IMG/VR virus record: IMGVR_UViG_3300028393_000019
Coordinates: 1 to 64,000 of that record
Direction: 5' to 3' (one strand)
Source of the DNA: a virus
Length of the DNA stretch: 64,000 nt
The position numbers and the translations under genes are program-made. The notes beneath the pieces are model-generated. The model worked only from the letters and a program-made list of their open reading frames with translations, did no database searches and had not been told where the DNA came from. This document shows, piece after piece, positions 1-8,306 of this stretch (position 1 is the stretch's first letter; each line of letters starts with the position of its first letter).

Positions 1-2
1 TA

Positions 3-1427
3 ACAGCTAGTCAAACTGGTTTGGCAATTACTAACATTACAACTGCTGGTGTTGCTACAATTAGTTCTGGTACATACGTAGTTGGACAAGACGTTGTAGT
101 TACTGGTGTTACACTAGGTACCGCAACAGGGTTTGCTAACGGCACATATTATGTTGCTGTAGTCGGTAGTTCAACAAGCATCACACTTGCCAGTTCATAT
201 GCTAATGCAGTGGCCGCAAGTCCAGTAGCAATTACAACTGTAACAGGTTCTGGTACAGTTACAGCTTCAACCGTAGTAGTTGGTGGCACATACAACACAG
301 TAGCGAGCGTAGCCGTAGTAGCTGGTGGTACATACGCTCAGTCAGGTGTTACAGCTGGTTTAAATGCCGCTCAAACTCCAACACCAGCAGTAACTGGCGG
401 TGCCGGTTTGACAATTACTCCAGCAACATTTGGTGTTAACGGTGTTACATACACTAACAACGGTAACGGTTATATCAACACAGTTCCAGTAACTCCTGGT
501 ATTAGTGCTACAACAGTAACAACTATTGCTAGTGGTGCTTATGGTACAATCACAGTGGGTGCAGTAACTAACACAATCACATTGGGTACAGCACAAGCCG
601 CTGGAACATTCTATATTGGACAGGTGGTTACATTTACTGGTACAGCAAGTACAAACTTCATCGACAGCTCATACTCAACTGGTAACAGCTATTTGGTAAC
701 AGCCACTAACGGTACAAGCACATTGACATTGGTAACTATTGCAGGTACTGCTCCAACAGGCGGAGCCGCAGGTGCAGTGACTGGGTTGTCAATTGTTCTT
801 TACAAAGAAACTGTAAGTTCAACAGACCAATTGGTTCCAGGATTGAAAGTGGTTACAACTGGTTCAGGTGGTAGCTTGTCAGCTGGTACTTATTACATTA
901 TTGCAGTCAACGGAGCAACTGAAATTGTTCTAAGTAGCTCAGTAGGCGGCAATGCCGCAGTTGTTACAACAGCAACAAGTTTGACAATTACTACAGTAGT
1001 AAGTGGTAACACAGCAATCACATTTGGTTCAGGATCAGCGGCTGCAACAATGACATTTGCCGCACAGGTAACAACTGGTTACACTGGTAACTATGCCGCT
1101 ATGCAAGCAGTGGCATTGGCCACAACTGGTGGCGTTGCTCGTCAAGACACTGACATTATCAAACAAGAAAACACACAACGTTTCCGTGTTGAAAATGCTG
1201 ATGGTGTATTCTACGCCAAGTTGGTAACAGCTTTCCCAACAGTTGGTGGCACAATGGCTATCAACGCTGTCGACTCAGCTGGTGGTTCATATTGGGTCAG
1301 CAAGATCACTAACCGTCGTTGCCGTGTAACACGCAATACTGGTACACAGTTTGCAGATGGAGCAACAGTTAACTGGACATTTGGTTCAGCAGTGTCCAGC
1401 GTTTCAGTTAAGATCGATAACGTGTAA
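3..1427 (+). CDS. Repeat-rich phage tail-fibre/structural protein, 5' end outside window
   Basis: The frame is open to the left edge, so this is the C-terminal part of a longer gene; the TTG at 21 is only the first start-like codon in view. The protein is dominated by Thr, Ser, Gly, Ala and Val and by beta-type repeats of the form 'VGQ.V.FTG...YYV....TLA', also seen in the giant fibres downstream. The last ~85 residues differ: charged, with RFRVENADG and the pair NRRCRVTRNTG, and look like a small folded domain. A hairpin terminator follows directly. I infer a virion tail protein from composition and from its place at the head of a fibre locus. The family is not recognised. Confidence 0.7.
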   Translation, partial: TASQTGLAITNITTAGVATISSGTYVVGQDVVVTGVTLGTATGFANGTYYVAVVGSSTSITLASSYANAVAASPVAITTVTGSGTVTASTVVVGGTYNTVASVAVVAGGTYAQSGVTAGLNAAQTPTPAVTGGAGLTITPATFGVNGVTYTNNGNGYINTVPVTPGISATTVTTIASGAYGTITVGAVTNTITLGTAQAAGTFYIGQVVTFTGTASTNFIDSSYSTGNSYLVTATNGTSTLTLVTIAGTAPTGGAAGAVTGLSIVLYKETVSSTDQLVPGLKVVTTGSGGSLSAGTYYIIAVNGATEIVLSSSVGGNAAVVTTATSLTITTVVSGNTAITFGSGSAAATMTFAAQVTTGYTGNYAAMQAVALATTGGVARQDTDIIKQENTQRFRVENADGVFYAKLVTAFPTVGGTMAINAVDSAGGSYWVSKITNRRCRVTRNTGTQFADGATVNWTFGSAVSSVSVKIDNV

Positions 1428-1436
1428 TAAACCAAT

Positions 1437-1454
1437 AGGGCCCTTCGGGGCCCT
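1437..1454 (+). terminator. GC-rich hairpin with TTCG loop
   Basis: Arms AGGGCCC (1437-1443) and GGGCCCT (1448-1454) pair perfectly around a TTCG tetraloop. It lies 10 nt after the stop of the first gene. There is no good U-tract, so it may be a weak terminator or a 3'-end stabiliser for the upstream transcript. Confidence 0.6.
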
Positions 1455-1467
1455 TATAGGATTCTAA

Positions 1468-2865
1468 ATGTCAAAAATTGTCAAAGTAGCCAACGGTGAT
1501 TATAGCTTACAGGTAAGGCCTGGAGGTAATATCATCTTTGACACTACAGGCACGGCGATTGGTCGATATGCCAGCGGAAATTATGGCACAGTGACTATCT
1601 GGGGCAACTTGGATGTCAAAGGTGCATCGACTATTATTGAAACAACTACCAGTGTACTCAATGACAATATTATTGAAATAAATTCAGGCGGAACTGGATC
1701 AGTTATTGCTGGTTCTGGTACCAGCGGTTTACAAATTGATAGAGGCAACACTTCAGCAGGACAGTTGTTGTTTAATGAAAATGTCAGTCACTACGATGCA
1801 GTGTTGAACAATGAAGTTACAGGAACATTTTTACTAGACACAGTAACAGTCAATCCCAGCACTAGAGCAACAACTGGTCAAGTGTTGAATGCATTGCAAG
1901 TGCGAACATTGGTAGCAGATTCTACAGGCGATTTGGCTTTTGATCTGCAAGGTGGCACCAAAGCATTGGCCATAGTGAATTCTGGTGCAACGTACAACGG
2001 TACGACCAACACTTTACTAACCAGTGCAAACAACTATGCTGGACTGGGTCTAAGTGCATGGCACATACCCAATGTGCAATATCTAAACAACTATGTGGCC
2101 AGTAGCTACAGTGGTGCAGGAGCAGGACAAGCACTGGTCAGTACAATCCAGTATCCCAGTACTCCTACAATCAGCGGAGTGATAATTGCTGGTACAGCTG
2201 GTCAGTTTACCTGTAACACATCTACACTATTTGTGGGAATGCAGGTCACTGTTAGCGGAGCAGGCAGCGGCACTGGTTCTATTACTGGTTATAGCAATCC
2301 AACAATATATCAAATATCTGCAACCAACACTTTTAATACGTTTACACTGAGAACTTACCCAGGAAATCTTGCAATAGTTACTACAGCAGGATCAACTACA
2401 GGACTTACGTTTACCAACTATACCTATGCACAGGTAACAGTTACTGGTACTAGCCAAGCTACTGGATCAATCCAGTTCTTGACAACGCCAAATACCAACC
2501 CCAACCCCATGGGATATTTTGCCACAGTAACAGGAACAACTGCTAGCGGAATCACAACCAGTGCCAACGGCAGTTTGACTGTGGGCAGTGTTAGAATTTA
2601 CGGCGATACTATAAATGATATTGGCAGTAACAATCTAACACTGACAGCCAACAGCGGAACTGTTGAAATTAATGCATACACCCGATTTGACAATCAATCA
2701 GCATTGACGTACAACAGCGGAACTATGGCCAGTAGCACTCAAGTATATTCCAGCTCTCAAGTTGGACCGGGACGTACAGGCTTGTATATAGTAAATTCCA
2801 CTGTGCAAACACCGGACGAATTAATAAGTAGAAAACGAGCAGTACTGCTAAGTATTTTACTATAA
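1468..2865 (+). CDS. Phage tail-fibre-like structural protein
   Basis: 465 residues; ATG preceded by TAGGA. The N-terminus (residues 1-75) has the pattern found in structural proteins of T4-like marine phages: MSKIVKV, then GNLDVKG, then a DNIIEIN segment and SGLQIDRGN near residue 90. Residues ~242-316 are a recurring module starting GTAGQF that also occurs in the genes at 3201 and 8307. The rest is Ser/Thr/Gly-rich beta repeat. I infer a tail fibre or fibre-attachment component; the exact position in the virion is unknown. Confidence 0.7.
   Translation: MSKIVKVANGDYSLQVRPGGNIIFDTTGTAIGRYASGNYGTVTIWGNLDVKGASTIIETTTSVLNDNIIEINSGGTGSVIAGSGTSGLQIDRGNTSAGQLLFNENVSHYDAVLNNEVTGTFLLDTVTVNPSTRATTGQVLNALQVRTLVADSTGDLAFDLQGGTKALAIVNSGATYNGTTNTLLTSANNYAGLGLSAWHIPNVQYLNNYVASSYSGAGAGQALVSTIQYPSTPTISGVIIAGTAGQFTCNTSTLFVGMQVTVSGAGSGTGSITGYSNPTIYQISATNTFNTFTLRTYPGNLAIVTTAGSTTGLTFTNYTYAQVTVTGTSQATGSIQFLTTPNTNPNPMGYFATVTGTTASGITTSANGSLTVGSVRIYGDTINDIGSNNLTLTANSGTVEINAYTRFDNQSALTYNSGTMASSTQVYSSSQVGPGRTGLYIVNSTVQTPDELISRKRAVLLSILL
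2191..2415 (+). repeat. Recurrent protein module A, copy 1
   Basis: Encodes a ~75-residue module beginning GTAGQF, continuing with an 'LFVGMQVTVSG' strand, a GYSNPT turn, a 'YxIxATNTFNTFTL' strand and ending TTGLTF. Further copies are at 4515-4752 and 8994-9240 in two other genes. Protein-level similarity was judged by eye. Confidence 0.65.
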
Positions 2866-2874
2866 GGACACAAC

Positions 2875-3201
2875 ATGGCACTTAATGCACAACAGATAAC
2901 AACTTCACCATTAGTAGTAACACTACCTGCGGTCACAGCACCCAGCATTGGAAATGCCATTACTTCAATTATAATTTGCAACACCAGTAGCAGTGTTACA
3001 GACACAGTGACAGTATGGGCAGTTCCTAGCGGGCAGTCAGCCAGCACTGTCAATATGATTATTAATGCATTACCAGTTCCGCCAACAGAAACTGTAAGTT
3101 TAGATCAAGAAAAACTAGTGTTGGGCACAGGTGATGCTGTGTATGTGCAAGCAGGAGCAACATCAAACTTGTCAATAGTCGTAAGTTCACTACCAGTATA
3201 A
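2875..3201 (+). CDS. Small fibre-associated beta protein
   Basis: 108 residues; start after AAGGACACAAC. Its pattern (Ser/Thr-rich strands, then ETVSLDQEKLVLGTGD, then a hydrophobic end) resembles the C-terminal half of the 183-aa protein at 7351 (SLRLVSQGEKLILGPS). The two probably share a small beta-sandwich fold used on phage fibres. The stop codon overlaps the next ATG by one base, so translation is likely coupled. Function beyond 'virion-associated' is not evident. Confidence 0.65.
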   Translation: MALNAQQITTSPLVVTLPAVTAPSIGNAITSIIICNTSSSVTDTVTVWAVPSGQSASTVNMIINALPVPPTETVSLDQEKLVLGTGDAVYVQAGATSNLSIVVSSLPV

Positions 3202-4967
3202 TGAGATATTTAAAACGTCAAAATATTAATCGTAGAGTTGCCAACGATACAACTCTATATTCAGATGTTAGCAACACTAACGTCTTTGTGAGCCCTGTTA
3301 ATTCAGGTAGCCTAGTGCTACCCAACGGCACTACAGGTCAACGAAACGGTACAAATTTGGGATCCATGCGCTACAATACTTCAACAAACCAAGTTGAAGT
3401 GTATCAAGGATCAGCAGGCCTTAGTACCGCCAACTGGAGAGCATTGCGTTTTAAAGAAAGTAATCCCATAATCCAACAAAATCTAGGAGCAGGTGACGGC
3501 CTAAATACATTATTTGGTCCGCTAAACAGTGCCTACAACACAGATAAGTTATACTATTCCAGCAACATTCCTTCAGCTGGTGGTGCAGCCGCTGGTCAGT
3601 TTGGGGGACAGAACGCTTTAGTGGTAGTAGAAAATGTGCTACAACTGTCTGGTATAAATTATTCAGTGACAGCAAGCCCGTCAGTGGGCGGAGAAACCTA
3701 TACCGGATCAGTTAGCCAATCAGCCGCTACTGGAGCAACCACACTGTATTTCAGCACCAGTTTAGTTGGCACTGCTACCAGTAGCAGTGGAACTATTTCA
3801 TTTACAGGATTTATTTCAAACGGTTCTGCTCCTTCGGGCACTGCTGGAACCACACTCACAGTAACAAGCGGGTCTACACCAATAGCAGGCCAAACACTGA
3901 GCAACAACGGTGTCACAGCCGGAACTACCATTGTGGCAGCAAACTCTTCAGCGTTCACGGGCTACACCAGCGGCACAACATTGACAGTGACATCAATAAC
4001 ATCCAGTATTATTACCTTGGGTATGGTTATCACTGGTAGCAGTATGGCTGCTGGAACTTATATCAGTGCATTAGGATCCGGCGTAGGTGGTGCAGGCACA
4101 TATACCTTAAGCACAAGCCAATCAGTAGCCAGTGGTTCCAGCGGTAGTCCTGTGAACTTGACAGGAACTAGTTACACAGTCAGTGTCAGTCAGTCTACTG
4201 CCAGCGGAAGTATCACAGCCGCAGGGGTAACAGCCACTATAAACTTTGCCGCACAAGCCGGCAATCCATTTGCTATAGGTGATACTATCACAGTATCTGG
4301 ATTTACTCCGACAGCATACAATGGTAAATTTTCAGTAACAGCCAGCTCAACAACCAGTGTGAGCTATTTTAGTCCAGCAACAGGTTCCATGACCATCGCT
4401 GGAACTGTGACCAGTAATACAGCAGTTTATCCGGCAGTGAATATTCTTGGAGCAGTAGTCAGCGGGCCAGCCAGCATACCAAGTTCAACCACACTGAGCT
4501 CAGTTATTATTGTAGGAACAGCAGGACAATTTCAATGCACCAGTACTACGCTAGCTGTTAATCAAGCAATCACAATCAGCGGAACAGCTGGACAAACTTA
4601 TCCAACAGCAGGCAGTATTAGCGGTTATTCAAATCCTACTACCTATTATATTATTACAACCAACGGAACTACTACATTTACTCTTAGTTTGTCACCTGGT
4701 GGAACAGCCATAACAACAGCAGTTGGAACTCCTACAGGATTAACCTACACAGTACCAACTTGTGTGTTGAGTTATCTAACAGATGCTACAACAGACGCAT
4801 TGCTCAGTATCAATATCAGCAAACCCACTATTACATCAACGATTGCAGTGCTGACGTCTGTTACAATTACAGAACCAACGACTACATATACAGGCAACTA
4901 CCTGCAATTTACCAGTCCAGTTCCCTACGGCAAAGTAGTCACAGTACTACTAGGGTTTGACGCCTAA
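3201..4967 (+). CDS. Multi-module tail-fibre protein
   Basis: 588 residues; ATG overlaps the previous stop. The N-terminus (1-165) looks like a host protein interrupted later: it has an SMRYNTSTNQVEVYQG segment typical of phage fibre proteins and ends with a VVVENVLQLSGINYSV strand. The last ~30 residues (PVPYGKVVTVLLGFDA) look like the other half of that domain. Between them lie modules also found elsewhere in this locus: a 'TTLTVTS...GTYTLSTSQSV' unit, a YNG-type unit (module C, 4237-4413) and a GTAGQF unit (module A, 4515-4752). Domain insertion into an ancestral fibre protein is inferred. Confidence 0.7.
   Translation: MRYLKRQNINRRVANDTTLYSDVSNTNVFVSPVNSGSLVLPNGTTGQRNGTNLGSMRYNTSTNQVEVYQGSAGLSTANWRALRFKESNPIIQQNLGAGDGLNTLFGPLNSAYNTDKLYYSSNIPSAGGAAAGQFGGQNALVVVENVLQLSGINYSVTASPSVGGETYTGSVSQSAATGATTLYFSTSLVGTATSSSGTISFTGFISNGSAPSGTAGTTLTVTSGSTPIAGQTLSNNGVTAGTTIVAANSSAFTGYTSGTTLTVTSITSSIITLGMVITGSSMAAGTYISALGSGVGGAGTYTLSTSQSVASGSSGSPVNLTGTSYTVSVSQSTASGSITAAGVTATINFAAQAGNPFAIGDTITVSGFTPTAYNGKFSVTASSTTSVSYFSPATGSMTIAGTVTSNTAVYPAVNILGAVVSGPASIPSSTTLSSVIIVGTAGQFQCTSTTLAVNQAITISGTAGQTYPTAGSISGYSNPTTYYIITTNGTTTFTLSLSPGGTAITTAVGTPTGLTYTVPTCVLSYLTDATTDALLSINISKPTITSTIAVLTSVTITEPTTTYTGNYLQFTSPVPYGKVVTVLLGFDA
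4237..4413 (+). repeat. Recurrent protein module C, copy 1
   Basis: ~59-residue module: 'TINFAAQ', 'F.IGDTITVSGF', 'AYNGKFSVTA', 'SVSYFSP', ending AGTVT. Related copies lie at 7449-7619, 17489-17688 and 18428-18612. Confidence 0.55.
4515..4752 (+). repeat. Recurrent protein module A, copy 2
   Basis: ~79 residues: GTAGQF start, 'LAVNQAITISG', GYSNPTTYYI, 'TTFTLSLSPGG', TPTGLTY end. Aligns along its length with copies 1 and 3. Confidence 0.65.
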
Positions 4968-4978
4968 GGAGGATTGAC

Positions 4979-6142
4979 ATGTCAGTCCAGCAGGGAAGAA
5001 TAGGTGGCCCGCTACTAGCAGACAACCTAGTACGCAATGGTACAAATTTAGCGTTTGACAACAAAGTCCTATATCTCGATGTGGTTAACAAACGCATCGG
5101 GTTCAACAATGCGTCTCCAGTTAACGATCTATATGTGCCTACAGCAATTGACACAGTAAACTTAACAGTTGATACTACAGCAGACATTGGCAACTTTGTG
5201 GTCAGCGGCAGCACAATTCAGTACGTGCTTGGCAATTCAATAACAATTAGTCCCAGTCAAAACATAAACCCCAGAATTATCACTCCGGGATTAAGCACTG
5301 CAAACTTGTATTTGTACAGCAATACCTTAAGCAATACTGTTACCAACAACGCTGTGAATTTTTCACCCAACGGCACTGGCAGTATTAATTTTGCCAACGA
5401 CTCGGGTAATGTACAAACAACAGTAAATGGCAGTTTACATGCTACTGGAAACATAACATTTGACGGTAGTATTACACTGGGCACCAGCACCAGTAATCGT
5501 ATAACAATTACAGCAGAAGTGGCCAGTAATATTGTTCCCGTGGGAATAGTTAATCAATCTGCACAAAATGTAATAAGCCAATCTAGCCCATTGTTTACAG
5601 GAGTAGATGATGAGTCTTTGTTGTATATAGGCACATCATATGAGTGGGATTTGGGTAGCAGTGCTTTGCAATGGAATAATCTGTATTTGACTACGCTGAC
5701 TGTAGGGCAAACCACATCGGGCCCACTTGCACTAACAACTGCAAATTTTGGCAATATAAATTTTACAGGCAATACTATATCCGACACTGTAGGAGATATT
5801 AATTTTTCTACTACGGGCACCGGGTCAGTTAGGATCAATGGTTCTGATTTCTTCAGCACTGCCAACACCTTCAAAATTGCCAGTAATATGAGTTTGGCTG
5901 TTACTGGCCAGGGATACTACAAATTCTCAGGCACCAACGGTGTAGCAGTTCCTGTGGGAACCAACCTTAATCGACCAGCAAGCCCAGTAGAAGGCACTGT
6001 AAGATATGACACCACATTGGCCTATGTGGAAGTTTATAGTTCAAGCCAAGGTTGGATTCCGGCCTATGGTCAAAATGCCAATGCTACTGTGCAAGACGTC
6101 AGTGACGCTTCAACATTGTACAGCATCGTCTTTGGCTACTAA
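4979..6142 (+). CDS. Tail-fibre protein, GRIGGPLL family
   Basis: 387 residues; strong Shine-Dalgarno AAGGAGG before the ATG. The N-terminus GRIGGPLLADNLVRNG followed by LAF...LYLDVVN..RIGFN..SP is a recognisable opening of fibre proteins in T4-like aquatic phages. Near the C-terminus is the matching block VAVPVGTNLNRP, GTVRYDT, VEVYSSSQGW. Between them are Asn/Thr/Ser-rich beta repeats. It is paralogous to the next gene (354 aa), with the same first and last blocks and different middle repeats. Probably a trimeric fibre or baseplate-attached protein (inference). Confidence 0.75.
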   Translation: MSVQQGRIGGPLLADNLVRNGTNLAFDNKVLYLDVVNKRIGFNNASPVNDLYVPTAIDTVNLTVDTTADIGNFVVSGSTIQYVLGNSITISPSQNINPRIITPGLSTANLYLYSNTLSNTVTNNAVNFSPNGTGSINFANDSGNVQTTVNGSLHATGNITFDGSITLGTSTSNRITITAEVASNIVPVGIVNQSAQNVISQSSPLFTGVDDESLLYIGTSYEWDLGSSALQWNNLYLTTLTVGQTTSGPLALTTANFGNINFTGNTISDTVGDINFSTTGTGSVRINGSDFFSTANTFKIASNMSLAVTGQGYYKFSGTNGVAVPVGTNLNRPASPVEGTVRYDTTLAYVEVYSSSQGWIPAYGQNANATVQDVSDASTLYSIVFGY

Positions 6143-6154
6143 AATTCAAATCAG

Positions 6155-6161
6155 CTAAATA
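6155..6161 (+). promoter_or_regulatory. T4-type late promoter box (CTAAATA)
   Basis: GCTAAATA ends at 6161 and matches the TAAATA core of T4 late promoters (consensus TATAAATA). It is placed 120 nt upstream of the 6283 start, so it would give an unusually long leader that includes the hairpins at 6169-6265. Confidence 0.5.
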
Positions 6162-6168
6162 CTTTTAC

Positions 6169-6265
6169 TGCGGTGCTTGACCAAGCATTGCGATATCCGA
6201 CTGTGGTAAACCCGCAAAGAGCCCTTGAAACAAGGGATGAAAAGGTGGTTATCCGTGAAACACGG
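6169..6265 (+). promoter_or_regulatory. Structured leader with several hairpins
   Basis: In the 140-nt gap before the 6283 gene I see: TGCGG (6169-6173) pairing with CCGCA (6212-6216); inside it TGCTT-GACC-AAGCA (6174-6187); then CCCTTG-AAA-CAAGGG (6222-6236); then CCGTG-AAA-CACGG (6253-6265), ending about 10 nt before the AAGGAG ribosome site. It matches no riboswitch, ribozyme or tRNA I recognise. It could be a processing or translation-control element, or a separate small RNA. Confidence 0.5.
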
Positions 6266-6282
6266 GGGTACAAGGAGAGCAC

Positions 6283-7347
6283 ATGGCTGTCGGTCGAATT
6301 TCCGGTCCGCTCTTAAAGGATAATTTGCTCCGCAACGGGCAGAATTTGGCCTTTGAGACGAACCTTCTCTATTTAGATGTTGTTAATAGCCGCGTGGGTA
6401 TCAACACAGCCACTCCTACCAACGATCTAAGCGTAAACGGCACAACCCGAACTACAAATTTATACACCAGTGGATCAGCTTCACTGGGGTTACTGACCTT
6501 TTCAGGCAGTACAATAAGCAGTATTAATTCATCAATTACATTTACCCCAAGCGGTCCAAATGCAACTATCTATCAGGGTACTGCACTTGTAGGGAATCTA
6601 AGTCTAACTGGCAATACCCTAGCGTCTACAAACACCAACGGCGCTATCAATATTGTTGCCAACGGTACAGGTGCAATCAATTTAAATTCAGATGTGTTGG
6701 TTACAGGCAACTTGCATGCTACTGGTACAATCACTGCTGACGGAAATATTCAATTAGGCGATATGCCTACAGATACTATCACATTTGCCGGTGAAGTTAG
6801 CAGTAATATTTTACCCGCAACCACTAACACATACACGCTGGGATCTAATCTCCTACGATGGAAAAATGTATACAGTCAAAACGTCAACACTACCAATATC
6901 AATGCTACTACAGGAAATGTAAGTAGTTTTTCAACCACAGGAACGCCCAGCATCACAATTAGTGGTAACACAATCAGCGCCAATACCAGTAACGTAGATA
7001 TCAATTTCACCACTTCAGGAACCAGCGGAGTGGCCTTGGGCAATTTAAAATTTACCACAGGCAGTGTAACCAATACTGCCAATAATGCAGTAACACAACT
7101 GACCAGTACAGGTAATGGGTATTTTCAATTTGCCGGAACCTACGGTGTTGTAGTACCGGTAGGAAACACAGCACAGCGCCCTGCATTTGCAAATTCTACC
7201 ACAGGAATGTTACGTTTCAGTACAGACAATCAATATGTTGAAGTTTACAACGGTATATCATGGACCAGCGTTGCGGGTCTAAGTAGCGGTGTAACTGTTG
7301 CCCAGGCCAGTGATGTGGCATTGGGTGTGGTAATAAGTTTAGGATAA
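6283..7347 (+). CDS. Tail-fibre protein, GRISGPLL family
   Basis: 354 residues; AAGGAGA then ATG. Opens MAVGRISGPLLKDNLLRNGQ and continues NLAFETNLLYLDVVN.RVGINTATPTNDLSV, closely parallel to the preceding gene. The C-terminus has VVVPVGNTAQRP, MLRFSTDNQYVEVYNG and a hydrophobic tail. The middle is made of NLSLTGN-type strands. It is the only gene in the fibre locus preceded by a long structured leader. Inferred virion fibre component; the product it joins is unknown. Confidence 0.75.
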   Translation: MAVGRISGPLLKDNLLRNGQNLAFETNLLYLDVVNSRVGINTATPTNDLSVNGTTRTTNLYTSGSASLGLLTFSGSTISSINSSITFTPSGPNATIYQGTALVGNLSLTGNTLASTNTNGAINIVANGTGAINLNSDVLVTGNLHATGTITADGNIQLGDMPTDTITFAGEVSSNILPATTNTYTLGSNLLRWKNVYSQNVNTTNINATTGNVSSFSTTGTPSITISGNTISANTSNVDINFTTSGTSGVALGNLKFTTGSVTNTANNAVTQLTSTGNGYFQFAGTYGVVVPVGNTAQRPAFANSTTGMLRFSTDNQYVEVYNGISWTSVAGLSSGVTVAQASDVALGVVISLG

Positions 7348-7350
7348 ATC

Positions 7351-7902
7351 ATGGCAACAGTATTTAAAAACTCGCTACAGAACAATATAAGCCCAATCAT
7401 ATCAGTTGGCACAGTGGCAGCCAGCAGCCCCAGTTCAGGGTCTGTGACATTGAGATTTCCTGCGCAAGACATTGTTCCGTTTCCTATTGGAAGTTATATC
7501 TATGTTGCCGGAGTCAGCGTAGCTGGGTACAATGGATATCAGACTGTGACAGGTGCAACATTCACTTCAGTGACCTATTCAAATTCAACAACTACTGCTG
7601 CCACAGGTGGCACAATTACACCAGTACTGTGGCAATCAAACGCCGGTGCCAAGACCACAGTAATTGGAATCAGCCTTACAAACACCACGGCAAATATTAT
7701 CACGGTCTCTGTGCAATTACAAGATACAGTAGCATCTACCACAGCGTATTATGCGTACAATGTAATTTTACCTGGCTTTCAAAGTTTAAGATTAGTTTCT
7801 CAGGGAGAAAAACTTATACTAGGGCCCAGCACAAACATGTTGGTTACTACCAACACAGCAGGTAGTCTTGATGTAATAGCAAGCTACGTTGAAATTAGTT
7901 AA
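7351..7902 (+). CDS. Fibre-associated beta protein with inserted module
   Basis: 183 residues; TAGGATAAATC before the ATG, 3 nt after the previous stop. The C-terminal ~95 residues (ISLTNTTANIITVSVQL, SLRLVSQGEKLILGP, SLDVIASYVEIS) look like a complete small beta-sandwich related to the 108-aa protein at 2875. Residues ~33-90 are a YNG-type module (module C) also found in the 3201 and 17130 genes. Two-part composition by insertion is inferred. Confidence 0.65.
   Translation: MATVFKNSLQNNISPIISVGTVAASSPSSGSVTLRFPAQDIVPFPIGSYIYVAGVSVAGYNGYQTVTGATFTSVTYSNSTTTAATGGTITPVLWQSNAGAKTTVIGISLTNTTANIITVSVQLQDTVASTTAYYAYNVILPGFQSLRLVSQGEKLILGPSTNMLVTTNTAGSLDVIASYVEIS
7449..7619 (+). repeat. Recurrent protein module C, copy 2
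   Basis: ~57 residues: 'TLRFPAQ', 'FPIGSYIYVAGV', 'GYNGYQTVTGA', 'SVTYSNS', GGTIT end. Same strand order and YNG turn as the other copies. Confidence 0.5.
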
Positions 7903-7913
7903 AGGATAAGATT

Positions 7914-8294
7914 ATGTCATACTATGTTGGTGGTGATCTAAGTTACAATGATATGTTGGGAGAGGGCAATCCCAGATTCTTTTACGGACTGCGCAGATTG
8001 GATGATGGCACATTGTTTTTTAACAAAGTTGATCAATTGAGTTCAACTGCCAGTATTGCAGTGAACTTGCCGGGACCAAACAGCGCAAACTTTGAAAATT
8101 TTGAATATGGCGTGGATTATTTTGATGGTAGACTAGCAACAGATCACAGTAGACCTTACCCCAACTTGTATTTTGATCAGTATCGTTGGGACAGTAAAAA
8201 TTGTTTTTATTATATTGACACACAGGGACAATTGGTTGTTCGTGTAAATCAAACATATATTTACAGTGCCGCTCAGATTGTTAGTGCAATTTAA
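7914..8294 (+). CDS. Conserved small tail protein, function unknown
   Basis: 126 residues; AAAGGATAAG before the ATG. Unlike its neighbours it is not Thr/Ser repeat but a compact acidic, Tyr/Phe-rich protein (FFYGLRRLDDGTLFF, FEYGVDYFDG, YPNLYFDQYRWD). It ends QTYIYSAAQIVSAI. I do not recognise the family. Its place immediately before the first giant fibre, with 12 nt spacing, suggests a fibre-base or connector role (inference). Confidence 0.65.
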   Translation: MSYYVGGDLSYNDMLGEGNPRFFYGLRRLDDGTLFFNKVDQLSSTASIAVNLPGPNSANFENFEYGVDYFDGRLATDHSRPYPNLYFDQYRWDSKNCFYYIDTQGQLVVRVNQTYIYSAAQIVSAI

Positions 8295-8306
8295 TAGGAT
8301 ATAAAA

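Noticed and set aside
6143-6282. tRNA, hammerhead ribozyme or glutamine riboswitch in the gap
   Set aside because: No cloverleaf with TTC loop, no CTGATGA core and no known riboswitch core could be placed; kept only as an unassigned structured leader.
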